In this document: positions 57,430 through 64,000 of the stretch, piece by piece
Numbering within the stretch: position 1 is the stretch's first letter
Layout: every line of letters begins with the position of its first letter
Assembly: GCA_964639225.1 (NCBI GenBank)
Contig: CAZXCK010000005.1
Coordinates: 10,835-74,834, forward strand
Source: CAZXCK01 sp964639225
GTDB taxonomy: Bacteria; Chloroflexota; Anaerolineae; Aggregatilineales; Phototrophicaceae
Reading direction: 5' to 3'
Length of the DNA: 64,000 bases
Translations under genes and position numbers: made by a program
Notes under the pieces: model-generated
Seen by the model: only the letters and a program-made list of their open reading frames with translations
The model's database searches: none
What the model was told of the DNA's origin: nothing

Positions 57430-58320
57430 TTAGTTCTCGTCGAACAGGCTTTTGACGAAAATCTCCGGGTTGAAGAGCACCATGTCGTTGATGCCTTCGC
57501 CCAGACCCACGTAATGCACAGGCAGCTCGAGGTCGTTGAATACCGAAAAGACGACGCCGCCTTTCGCCGTGCTGTCCAGCTTGGTGACGATGACACCGGT
57601 CACGTCGATCATCTTCTTGAAGTGCTTGGCCTGCTGCAGCGCGTTCTGGCCGGTGGTGCCGTCGAGAACCAGCAGCACCTCGTGCGGCGCGCCCGGCACG
57701 ACACGACCCGACACCTGGCGGATCTTCGCCAACTCTTCCATCAGGTTAAAGTTGGTGTGCAGTCGTCCGGCGGTATCGACAATGAGCACGTTATAGCCGC
57801 GCGCATGGGCCGCTTCGGTGGCGTCGTAGACGACGGCGGCGGGGTCGGAGTTGGGTTTGTTGGCGATCACCGGCACATCGACGCGCTCACCCCAGGTTTT
57901 GAGCTGCTCGATTGCGGCGGCGCGGAAGGTATCGCCAGCGGCCAGCATCACTTTTCGCCCGGAGATTTTGAGGCGGTGGGCCAGTTTGGCGATAGAGGTC
58001 GTCTTGCCGCTGCCGTTGACCCCGACCACCAGCACGATGGAGAGATCGCGCCCGCTGACGTCAAGCGGCGGCGGGAAACGCAGTAGACCCGCCAGGACTT
58101 CGCGCAGGGCGGCCTGCACCTGATCGTTGCGCGTCAGGCCGCGCGATTGCAGGTCTTTGATGACTTTGGCGGTGGTGGTCACGCCGAGGTCGGCCTGTAT
58201 CAGAACCGCTTCGATGTCGTCCCATGTGTCGTCGTCAATTTCGCTGCTGCCCAGCATGTTGGCGATGCGACCAAAGAACGATGTCCGCGTTTTGGTCATA
58301 CCCTTGTTGAAGATGCTCAA
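57430..58320 (-). CDS. ftsY: Signal-recognition-particle receptor FtsY
   Basis: SRP GTPase receptor at the membrane, about 296 aa. The start is a TTG at 58320 with AAGGAG seven bases upstream; the frame extends further but lacks a start. The protein begins with SIFNKGMTKTRTSFFGRI, so the acidic A domain seen in E. coli is missing, as in many other bacteria. NG domain motifs: VVGVNGSGKTTSIAKLAH (G1), LAAGDTFRAAAIEQLKTW (G2), IVDTAGRLHTNFNLMEEL (G3), TKLDSTAKGG (G4), and VGLGEGINDMVLFN. The neighbours trmH-like and prfB follow on the same strand. Confidence 0.93.
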   Translation of the reverse strand: MSIFNKGMTKTRTSFFGRIANMLGSSEIDDDTWDDIEAVLIQADLGVTTTAKVIKDLQSRGLTRNDQVQAALREVLAGLLRFPPPLDVSGRDLSIVLVVGVNGSGKTTSIAKLAHRLKISGRKVMLAAGDTFRAAAIEQLKTWGERVDVPVIANKPNSDPAAVVYDATEAAHARGYNVLIVDTAGRLHTNFNLMEELAKIRQVSGRVVPGAPHEVLLVLDGTTGQNALQQAKHFKKMIDVTGVIVTKLDSTAKGGVVFSVFNDLELPVHYVGLGEGINDMVLFNPEIFVKSLFDEN

Positions 58321-58505
58321 AAGCGGGGTCTCCTTGCTTTTTGGCAGGTGATAATTACCGGGTGAGTATACACACCCTGCCAGGGCAAAACAAGCAGCAG
58401 GTGTGTGAGGGGTGCAGGGGCGGCGGTCTGGTATTCCGCCCCGGAGTGTGGTACAAACGGCTCTCGTTAGCCAGCAGCACACTCACAGTTTGAAGGAGTA
58501 GTCGT

Positions 58506-59744
58506 ATGTCCAGACGTGTCGCTGTGACAGGTTTGGGGATGGTGACTCCACTGGGCCACAACGTCCAAGAGACGTGGCAGGCGATTCTCAACGGCCAGTG
58601 TGGGATCGGTCCGATCACCCGTTACGATGCCAGCCGCTACCATGTGCAGATTGCCGCCGAAGTCAAAAACTGGGACCCTGCCCAGGTTGTTTCCAGCCGG
58701 GAACTGCGTCGCCACGATCGCTACCAGATTTTCTGCTATGCGGCGGCCAGAGAAGCGATTGCCAGCGCTGGCCTGGAGATCGGCGACGGTCAGCACGCCC
58801 GCACCTCGGTGGTGATCGGTTCGGCAGTGGGCGGTGTGGAGACATTCACCGAGCAGACGGACATCGTCCACACGACGGGCGACGTGCGCCGGGTGACACC
58901 GTTTGGCATCCCGATGATCGTCCCCAATGGTGGCGGCAACATGGTGAGTATTCTGCTGGGGGCTACCGGCCCATCATCAACGCCGGTATCGGCCTGTGCG
59001 ACTGGCGCGGACTGCATCGGCGCGGCTTTCGAGTTGATCCGGCAGGGGCATGTGGACCGGGCGCTGGCGGGGGCTGGTGAAGCGCCCATCATTCCGATTG
59101 GTATCGGCGCGTTTGACCGAATGGGCGCAACCTCCCGGCGCAATGACGATCCGTGTGGTGCCGTGCGACCTTTCGCCGCTGACCGTGAAGGTTTGGTTTT
59201 CGCCGAAGGGGCTGGTGTGCTGGTCCTCGAAGAACTGGAGACAGCTCGCGCGCGTGGCGCTCCGATTCTGGCGGAGCTAGTGGGCTATGGCGCGACTTCG
59301 GACGCCTTCCACATGACCGCGCCCGACCCGGACGGCCTGGGCGCGGCGCGCGCCATCAGGCTGGCAATGGCGATGGGGGGCATCAACGCCACAGACATTG
59401 ACTATATTAACGCGCATGGCACAGCGACTGGCCTTAACGATCCGATGGAGACGAAAGCCGTCAAGCTGGCGCTGGGGGACCATGCCTATAAAGTCCCCAT
59501 GAGTGCGACCAAGAGCATGACCGGGCACGGCATGGGCATGACGGCGGCTATCGAGGCGATTTTCGCCGTGCTGGCGCTGCGCGATCAGGTGGCGCCGCCG
59601 ACGATCAATCTGTATAAGCCCGACCCGGACTGCGACCTGGATTATGTGCCCAACAATGCCCGTGAGTTGAAGGTCGCCTGTTCTATGAGTAACTCGTTTG
59701 GGTTTGGCGGGCACAACTCGTCGTTGATTTTCAGGCAGGTTTGA
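58506..59744 (+). CDS. fabF: 3-oxoacyl-ACP synthase II
   Basis: Condensing enzyme of type II fatty-acid synthesis, 412 aa, with ATG at 58506 and AAGGAG ten bases upstream. N-terminus: RRVAVTGLGMVTPLG. The catalytic Cys is in VSACATGADCIGAAFELI; His residues are in NAHGTATGLNDPMETKAVKL and in SMTGHGMGMTAAIEAI. The C-terminal CSMSNSFGFGGHNSSLIF is standard. The gene is followed seven bases later by rnc and so is probably cotranscribed with it; acpP, which often lies between them, is not present. Confidence 0.94.
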   Translation: MSRRVAVTGLGMVTPLGHNVQETWQAILNGQCGIGPITRYDASRYHVQIAAEVKNWDPAQVVSSRELRRHDRYQIFCYAAAREAIASAGLEIGDGQHARTSVVIGSAVGGVETFTEQTDIVHTTGDVRRVTPFGIPMIVPNGGGNMVSILLGATGPSSTPVSACATGADCIGAAFELIRQGHVDRALAGAGEAPIIPIGIGAFDRMGATSRRNDDPCGAVRPFAADREGLVFAEGAGVLVLEELETARARGAPILAELVGYGATSDAFHMTAPDPDGLGAARAIRLAMAMGGINATDIDYINAHGTATGLNDPMETKAVKLALGDHAYKVPMSATKSMTGHGMGMTAAIEAIFAVLALRDQVAPPTINLYKPDPDCDLDYVPNNARELKVACSMSNSFGFGGHNSSLIFRQV

Positions 59745-59751
59745 ATCGTTT

Positions 59752-60507
59752 ATGACCGCTGCGCACGACCCCGACCCCACCACGCCGCCGCTAAACCTTA
59801 CGGATTTGCAGGCGATCATTGAGATTCAGTTCGATGATGTGGGACTGCTCAAACAGGCGCTCACGCACCGATCCTACATTAACGAACACGTCGACGAGGA
59901 CCTGGACGATAACGAACGTCTGGAGTACCTGGGCGATGCTATTCTGGATTTTCTCACGGCGGATATGCTATATCAGCGGTTTCCTGGCATGACGGAAGGC
60001 GAGATGACCCGGCTGCGCGCCGCCCTGGTGCGGACCGAAGCGTTGGCGCAGCTCGCGGCAGCCTGTTCGGTGGGCGATGCGCTGTTCATCGGCAAAGGCG
60101 AGGCCAACAGTGGTGGTCGCGAGCGGCTGCATAACCTGTGTGGGGCGTTTGAAGCGCTGGTGGGAGCGATTTATCTGGACAAGGGCCTGGATATCGTGCG
60201 CCAGTTTGTTATTCCGCTTCTGACCGAGCTGCAAAAGGACGTGATGGAAGAAGCTATCCGCAAAGACCCACGCAGCCAGTTCCAGGAATGGGCGCAGGCG
60301 GTTCACAGCATTACCCCGGAATATCGCCTGGCAGCCACGCATGGCCCGGACCACGAGAAAATGTTCGTGGTCGAGGTCAGCCTGGGCGAGCAGTTGGTGA
60401 GTCAGGGGCAGGGGCGCAGCAAACGATCGGCGGCGCAGTCGGCGGCGCGGGCGGCCCTTACGCGCGTTGAACTTGGCGAACTGAATCCGGACATCGACTC
60501 TGAGTAG
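59752..60507 (+). CDS. rnc: Ribonuclease III
   Basis: Double-stranded RNA endonuclease for rRNA maturation and RNA decay, 251 aa. The signature NERLEYLGDAILDFLTADMLYQRFP holds the metal and catalytic residues. The catalytic domain continues with GRERLHNLCGAFEALVGAIYLD, and a C-terminal dsRBD is at about 180-245 (DPRSQFQEWAQAV, VVEVSLGEQLVSQGQGRSKRSAAQSAARAAL). It starts seven bases after fabF, and is convergent with the PstS-like gene. Confidence 0.94.
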   Translation: MTAAHDPDPTTPPLNLTDLQAIIEIQFDDVGLLKQALTHRSYINEHVDEDLDDNERLEYLGDAILDFLTADMLYQRFPGMTEGEMTRLRAALVRTEALAQLAAACSVGDALFIGKGEANSGGRERLHNLCGAFEALVGAIYLDKGLDIVRQFVIPLLTELQKDVMEEAIRKDPRSQFQEWAQAVHSITPEYRLAATHGPDHEKMFVVEVSLGEQLVSQGQGRSKRSAAQSAARAALTRVELGELNPDIDSE

Positions 60508-60508
60508 A

Positions 60509-61348
60509 TTAACCGTCCTCGCTGATAACCAGCGGGACATAATGGTTGGCGACCACCGCCTGGCCCTCGGCGCTTTGCAGCCAGCCGATGAAAGCGCGGT
60601 AAACACCAGTCGGGTCTTCTACGCCGGCAATAAACAGCGTGGTGCGCAGCGGATAACGACTGGTGGCGACGTTCTGTGCGGATAAAGGCACGTTGTTGAT
60701 TGTCAGCATATGGACGCTGCTGCTATCGCTGCTGTTCAGGTATCCCCCGGAGATAAAACCAATGCTGTATGCCGTCTGGCTGATAGCCTGCAGCATCTGT
60801 TCGCTGGACAGGGCGATCAGAGCGTTGGGGGTGGTCTGGCGACGGCCCATCACCAGACGCTGAAAAACACTGCGTGTGCCGCTGCCTTTTTCCCGGCTGA
60901 AAACGACAATGTCGGCATCTGGCCCGCCGAGCGACTCCCAGCGGTTGATGCGCCCCTGGTAGATATCGCGGAGCTGGGCTTCACTCAGGTTGGTAATGTC
61001 GATGCTGGGGTGGGCGATGACGGCGATGCCATCCTGGCCGATGGGCGCCGCCCAGAAGGGGCTGTCTGCTGGCAGGTAGTGGGTCAGGATGTAGGGTGCG
61101 TGTTCCGCGTTGATGCTGGCGGCCTGCGCCTCATAGCTGCCGCTGCGGATATCGACGCCGGGCAGGTGATGGGACTGGCTGTAAGCGCTGACTAACTCGG
61201 CTGCGAGTGGCAGCGTCGCGCTGGTGGTGAGCATGTGTAGTGAGTCGCTGGTGGTGGTCGGCGTGGATGCCGGCACAATAGGTCCGTTGCAGCTTACCAG
61301 CGTGGCGGTAAGCGCGACGATTGCGAGAGTGCGCCTGGCTCGGCCCAT
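60509..61348 (-). CDS. PstS-like phosphate-type substrate-binding lipoprotein
   Basis: A 279-aa PBP-type-2 binding protein. The signal has a lipobox (LVSC) after a hydrophobic core, so it should be a lipoprotein. Known PstS-like patterns include HYLPADSPFW, GQDGIAVIAHPSIDITNLSEAQLRDIYQG, NRWESLGGPDADIVVFSREKGSGTRSVFQRL and YSIGFISGGYL. The DNA-binding-like Ser/Thr-rich pocket segment FSREKGSGTRS is the phosphate motif. It is smaller than typical PstS and has no pstCAB next to it. The ATG at 61348 is five bases after the tgt stop; a TTG at 61357 would overlap it. Phosphate is the likely ligand but is not proven. Confidence 0.85.
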   Translation of the reverse strand: MGRARRTLAIVALTATLVSCNGPIVPASTPTTTSDSLHMLTTSATLPLAAELVSAYSQSHHLPGVDIRSGSYEAQAASINAEHAPYILTHYLPADSPFWAAPIGQDGIAVIAHPSIDITNLSEAQLRDIYQGRINRWESLGGPDADIVVFSREKGSGTRSVFQRLVMGRRQTTPNALIALSSEQMLQAISQTAYSIGFISGGYLNSSDSSSVHMLTINNVPLSAQNVATSRYPLRTTLFIAGVEDPTGVYRAFIGWLQSAEGQAVVANHYVPLVISEDG

Positions 61349-61353
61349 TGGAA

Positions 61354-62463
61354 TCAAGCAGGGTAGAGGTAGCGCCCCAGGAAGGTATCGATATAGGTCG
61401 TCAGTCTACCTTCCAGGATGGCTTCCCGCATTCGCTGTACGTGCCGGTTAAGAAAGCGGATGTTGTGGAGACTGAGCAGATGATGTCCCAGCAGCTCTTT
61501 TGAATGGACCAGATGGCGCAGGTATGCGCGGGAGAACGTCCGGCAGCAGTAACAATCGCATTCAGGGTCCAGAGGGGCGTTCTCGCGGGCATAGGCGCGA
61601 TTACGCATGTTGATGCGTCCGCCCGGCGTGAGGGCGGAACCGTGCCGGGCCAGACGGGTGGGCATCACACAGTCAAAAATATCGACGCCGCGCCGGATAG
61701 CCTGCGCCAGATCGTCGGGTTCGCCGACTCCCATGAGATAGCGGGGCTTATCCGCTGGCAGGGTGGGCATGGTATAGTCGAGTGTAGTGTACATCTGCGA
61801 TTTCGTCTCGCCGACAGCCAGTCCACCGATAGCATAACCGGGAAAGTCCAGCGTCTGCAAGAAAATCGCCGACTGTTCGCGCAGGTCCGGGAAAATGCCA
61901 CCCTGGACGATGCCAAACAGCGCCTGCTGTGAGTCGTCGGGGTGGGCCTGGCGGCAGCGAGCGGCCCACTGGTGGGTGCGCTGGACTGCACGCTCGACAA
62001 CGGCGCGGTCGGTGGGAGTGGGGCATTCATCGAAGCACATGATGATGTCTGCGCCCAGGTTCTGCTGGATTTGCATGGAAACTTCAGGCGTGAAACGGAG
62101 CTGGCTGCCGTCGATGTGGCTGCGGAAGGTGACGCCGTCATCGTCGATCCTGTTAATCTCGGTGAGGCTGAAAACCTGGAATCCACCGGAGTCGGTCAGC
62201 ATGGGGCCGGGCCACGCCATAAAACGGTGCAGGCCACCCATGTCGCGTACCAGTTCGTCGCCAGGACGCAGATGCAGGTGATAGGTGTTTGCCAACACCA
62301 GCGTCGCGCCGATGTCGTGCAGGTCACGTGGGGGAACAGCTTTAACGGTGGCAGCTGTACCGACCGGCGCGAATACGGGCGTTGGGATGCTCCCATGTGG
62401 CGTGTGGAAAACGCCAGCCCGCGCAGGACCATCGGTTGCCAGGATTTCGAACGAGAATGCCAT
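61354..62463 (-). CDS. tgt: Queuine/preQ1 tRNA-guanine transglycosylase
   Basis: Exchanges guanine-34 of tRNAs with GUN anticodons for a queuosine precursor; 369 aa. The start at 62463 (MAFSFEILATDGPARAGVF) follows AGGGAAGATTAC. Motifs: ANTYHLHLRPG, MLTDSGGFQVFSL with a catalytic Asp, FDECPTP, GIVQGG, RGVDIFDCVMPTR with the nucleophile Asp, and the zinc site CDCYCCRTFSRAYLRHLVH with HNIRFL following. The zinc His lies in the LLGHHLLSLHN segment. A promoter with a perfect extended -10 lies 40 bp upstream. Together with yhhQ at 36031-36738 it suggests precursor salvage. Confidence 0.95.
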   Translation of the reverse strand: MAFSFEILATDGPARAGVFHTPHGSIPTPVFAPVGTAATVKAVPPRDLHDIGATLVLANTYHLHLRPGDELVRDMGGLHRFMAWPGPMLTDSGGFQVFSLTEINRIDDDGVTFRSHIDGSQLRFTPEVSMQIQQNLGADIIMCFDECPTPTDRAVVERAVQRTHQWAARCRQAHPDDSQQALFGIVQGGIFPDLREQSAIFLQTLDFPGYAIGGLAVGETKSQMYTTLDYTMPTLPADKPRYLMGVGEPDDLAQAIRRGVDIFDCVMPTRLARHGSALTPGGRINMRNRAYARENAPLDPECDCYCCRTFSRAYLRHLVHSKELLGHHLLSLHNIRFLNRHVQRMREAILEGRLTTYIDTFLGRYLYPA

Positions 62464-62497
62464 GTAATCTTCCCTGTGGGACGAAAACCAGAACCGT

Positions 62498-62506
62498 ATT
62501 ATAACA
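62498..62506 (-). promoter_or_regulatory. Extended -10 promoter of tgt
   Basis: Minus-strand TGTTATAAT, a perfect -10 with TG, sits about 35 bp before the tgt ATG. It lies inside an ACCGT/ACGGT dyad. The -35 is poor. Confidence 0.5.
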
Positions 62507-62624
62507 CGGTTGTATAGATTGGCGTTGCCTGGGTTTCGCTCAAAGTATGGCGCGGTCTGGCCTGCTGCCGACGACTGTTTTTCTGCTAAAATGGGCCTGC
62601 AATCGAGGATAGAAAGGCGGCACC

Positions 62625-63413
62625 ATGACATACGATGACAACAAGGCCCGATCTCAGGATCGCTTTGGACGTTTCGCGGCCAGCTATGTCACCAGCGACG
62701 TGCATCGCGGTGGCGCGGACCTGGATCGCCTGATTGAGATGGCACAGGCTCAGCCGGGCTGGACGGCGCTGGACATCGCCACTGGTGGCGGTCATACCGC
62801 GCTGCGACTGGCGCCGCTGGTGTCGTGGGTGGTCGCTGCCGATCTGACGCTGCCGATGTTGACGGCAGCGCGTGAGTATCTCACGACGCAGACGGCGTCC
62901 AACGTCCAGTATGTGGCTGCCGACGCCGAACGGCTGGCGTTTGCGTCTGAGGCGTATGATCTGGTGACGTGTCGCATCGCGCCGCATCACTTCCCGGACT
63001 GTTTCCGTTTTGTGCAGGAATGCGCGCGTGTGCTCAAACCCGGTGGCTTGTTGGTGATTGAGGACCATCTGCTGCCGGATGACGAACGGGCCGCGCGTTA
63101 TATCGACGCTTTTGAGCGCCTGCGTGATCCAAGCCATCACCGGGCTTTTTCTGCGTATGAGTGGCGTGGCATGCTGCTGGATGCCGGTCTGGAAGTCGAA
63201 CACATGGAGACGATGGCCCGGCGCGACATGCGGCTTATCCCCTGGGCGGAGCGCCAGGGCTGCGAACCAGCAATCATCGAGCGCCTGCAGATTATGCTGG
63301 CACAGGCCCCGTCTGCGGTGCGCGCGTTTATGCAGCCGCGCTGCATCGGCACGGTGGACGCTGAGTTCGACCACCAGTATATCCTGCTGGTGGGGCGGAA
63401 GCCATCATCCTGA
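62625..63413 (+). CDS. Class I SAM-dependent methyltransferase (UbiE/COQ5-like)
   Basis: A 262-aa methyltransferase. The ATG at 62625 has AGAAAGGCGG upstream, and TGCTAAAAT at 62584-62592 may be its extended -10. The SAM motif is WTALDIATGGGHTALRLAPLVSWVVAADLT, followed by VQYVAADAERLAFASEAYDLVTCRIAPHHF and CARVLKPGGLLVIEDHLLPDD. These are the UbiE-like motifs. A C-terminal cap of about 80 residues is unassigned. The family methylates small molecules such as quinones and lipids; the substrate here is unknown. It is divergent from tgt. Confidence 0.9.
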   Translation: MTYDDNKARSQDRFGRFAASYVTSDVHRGGADLDRLIEMAQAQPGWTALDIATGGGHTALRLAPLVSWVVAADLTLPMLTAAREYLTTQTASNVQYVAADAERLAFASEAYDLVTCRIAPHHFPDCFRFVQECARVLKPGGLLVIEDHLLPDDERAARYIDAFERLRDPSHHRAFSAYEWRGMLLDAGLEVEHMETMARRDMRLIPWAERQGCEPAIIERLQIMLAQAPSAVRAFMQPRCIGTVDAEFDHQYILLVGRKPSS

Positions 63414-63546
63414 CTGCGCATCAGCATGAGCATTGAATGAATAACCACTGGTTGCGCACTGTGGTGATTGCGTCGCCGACGGCACATCGTTAAAATGTTC
63501 ACTATTGGTAACTTAACGCTGGGTTTAACATTTTAGGGGTGATACT

Positions 63547-64000
63547 ATGTTCAGGGTGACGTTATTTTTGCTGGCGATGGCGCTTGTCCTGCCTGTGGCT
63601 GCGTTTGCCATCGCCGACGACCATGACCTGATTGTAAGCAGTGCCTGGGTACGCGCTACCGCCGTGGAGGGTGGAGCGCACGCCCATCATGACGGCGCGG
63701 GCGAATATGGTCCCACGGCTGCCTATATGGAATTGGCTAACCATACCGATGTGGCTCTGCGATTGGTGGCTGCCAGCAGTCCGGCTGCGGGCATTGTGGA
63801 AATTCACGAGACGGTTATCGAGAATGATGTGATGCGCATGTCGCCAGTCGAGGGCCTGGACATCCCAACGGGTGAGGTGGTGATGATGGCGCCGGGCGGC
63901 CTGCATCTGATGCTGCTTGACCTGGATCGCGATCTGGTGGTGGGCGAGGCTATCTCCATGACATTGTCGTTCGAGACACTCGCCGAGGACGAGATGGAGA
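63547..64000 (+). CDS. PCu(A)C copper chaperone (partial, C-terminus outside window)
   Basis: A secreted copper-binding protein cut by the window end after 151 codons. The ATG at 63547 follows AGGGGTGATACT. A signal peptide covers residues 1-24 (FLLAMALVLPVAAFAIA). The PCuAC pattern follows: SSAWVRATAVEGG, AYMELANHTDVALRLVAASSPAA, EIHETVIENDVMRM, and GLHLMLLDL. The H(M)x10Mx21HxM copper site appears as HE...MRM...HLM. The insert GGAHAHHDGAGEYG (about 42-55) is His-rich and unusual, perhaps a second metal site. The family delivers Cu(I) to the CuA centre of cytochrome oxidase. No cox gene is visible in the remaining bases. Confidence 0.9.
   Translation, partial: MFRVTLFLLAMALVLPVAAFAIADDHDLIVSSAWVRATAVEGGAHAHHDGAGEYGPTAAYMELANHTDVALRLVAASSPAAGIVEIHETVIENDVMRMSPVEGLDIPTGEVVMMAPGGLHLMLLDLDRDLVVGEAISMTLSFETLAEDEME

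Noticed and set aside
1..64000. Signs of horizontally acquired islands, integrases, transposases or attachment sites
   Set aside because: No such genes or flanking repeats were seen, and the single tRNA gene is not flanked by an integrase or a repeated tRNA 3-prime end.

Overview
The window looks like a chromosomal segment of a Chloroflexota bacterium, probably from the Anaerolineae and its relatives. This is inferred from protein style and gene content; no rRNA marker is present. It is GC-rich, densely coded and dominated by paralogous ABC importers that lack their own ATPases. It also carries TPR, SH3b, PAS and BTAD proteins, a secreted L,D-transpeptidase and an RND-type exporter with no adaptor or outer-membrane partner. 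I see no insertion sequence, prophage, integrase, CRISPR array or rRNA. Base and codon use appear uniform by eye, so most of it is probably resident chromosome.

Region by region. 1-2244: end of a peptide-type ABC importer operon on the minus strand. 2497-3771: an MFS carrier. 3787-8544: a giant orphan sensor kinase with nine PAS domains. 8790-11343: an unknown membrane protein and an M28 peptidase. 11480-17209: a self-contained sugar-uptake locus with a sigma70-type promoter, two LacI-type operators, binding protein, two permeases, a cytosolic GH32-like hydrolase and a LacI regulator. 17214-21774: a minus-strand operon of a PrsW-like membrane protein, a membrane-anchored protein, a trypsin-like protein with Thr in place of the catalytic Ser, and tlyA. 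21900-26023: a second peptide-type importer (lipoprotein plus two permeases) and a polysaccharide deacetylase. 26614-27834: a serine-palmitoyltransferase-like enzyme. 27934-32838: a 1634-residue RND exporter whose porter domain is swollen by a previously unfamiliar repeat array. 33171-35957: cell-envelope proteins (L,D-transpeptidase and SH3b protein). 36031-40689: queuosine-precursor transporter, AAA ATPase coupled to yigZ, and an acidic TPR protein. 40823-43123: gyrB and tRNA-Arg(TCT). 43188-53956: a BTAD regulator, fadD, a thioesterase, yraN, miaA, an FHA-winged helix regulator, a glycosyltransferase and a TPR protein. 54121-64000: an MFS exporter and a housekeeping block (prfB, rRNA/tRNA methyltransferase, ftsY, fabF, rnc, tgt), a PstS-like lipoprotein, a methyltransferase and a PCu(A)C copper chaperone cut by the window end.

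How the genes work together. The clearest functional unit is 11480-17209, where promoter, operators, transporter, hydrolase and repressor form a complete oligosaccharide-utilisation switch, lacking only the shared ATPase. tgt and the YhhQ-type transporter together suggest salvage of a queuosine precursor. miaA, trmH-like, tlyA and tgt make RNA modification a recurrent theme. The most unusual object is the RND protein at 27934-32838: four roughly 100-residue units plus a degenerate fifth are inserted into an otherwise recognisable HAE1-type exporter. Weaker but checkable oddities are the Ser-to-Thr protease-like protein, the SPT-like enzyme, the BTAD regulator without a Walker A motif, and strong non-terminating hairpins between the binding-protein and permease genes of two importers.
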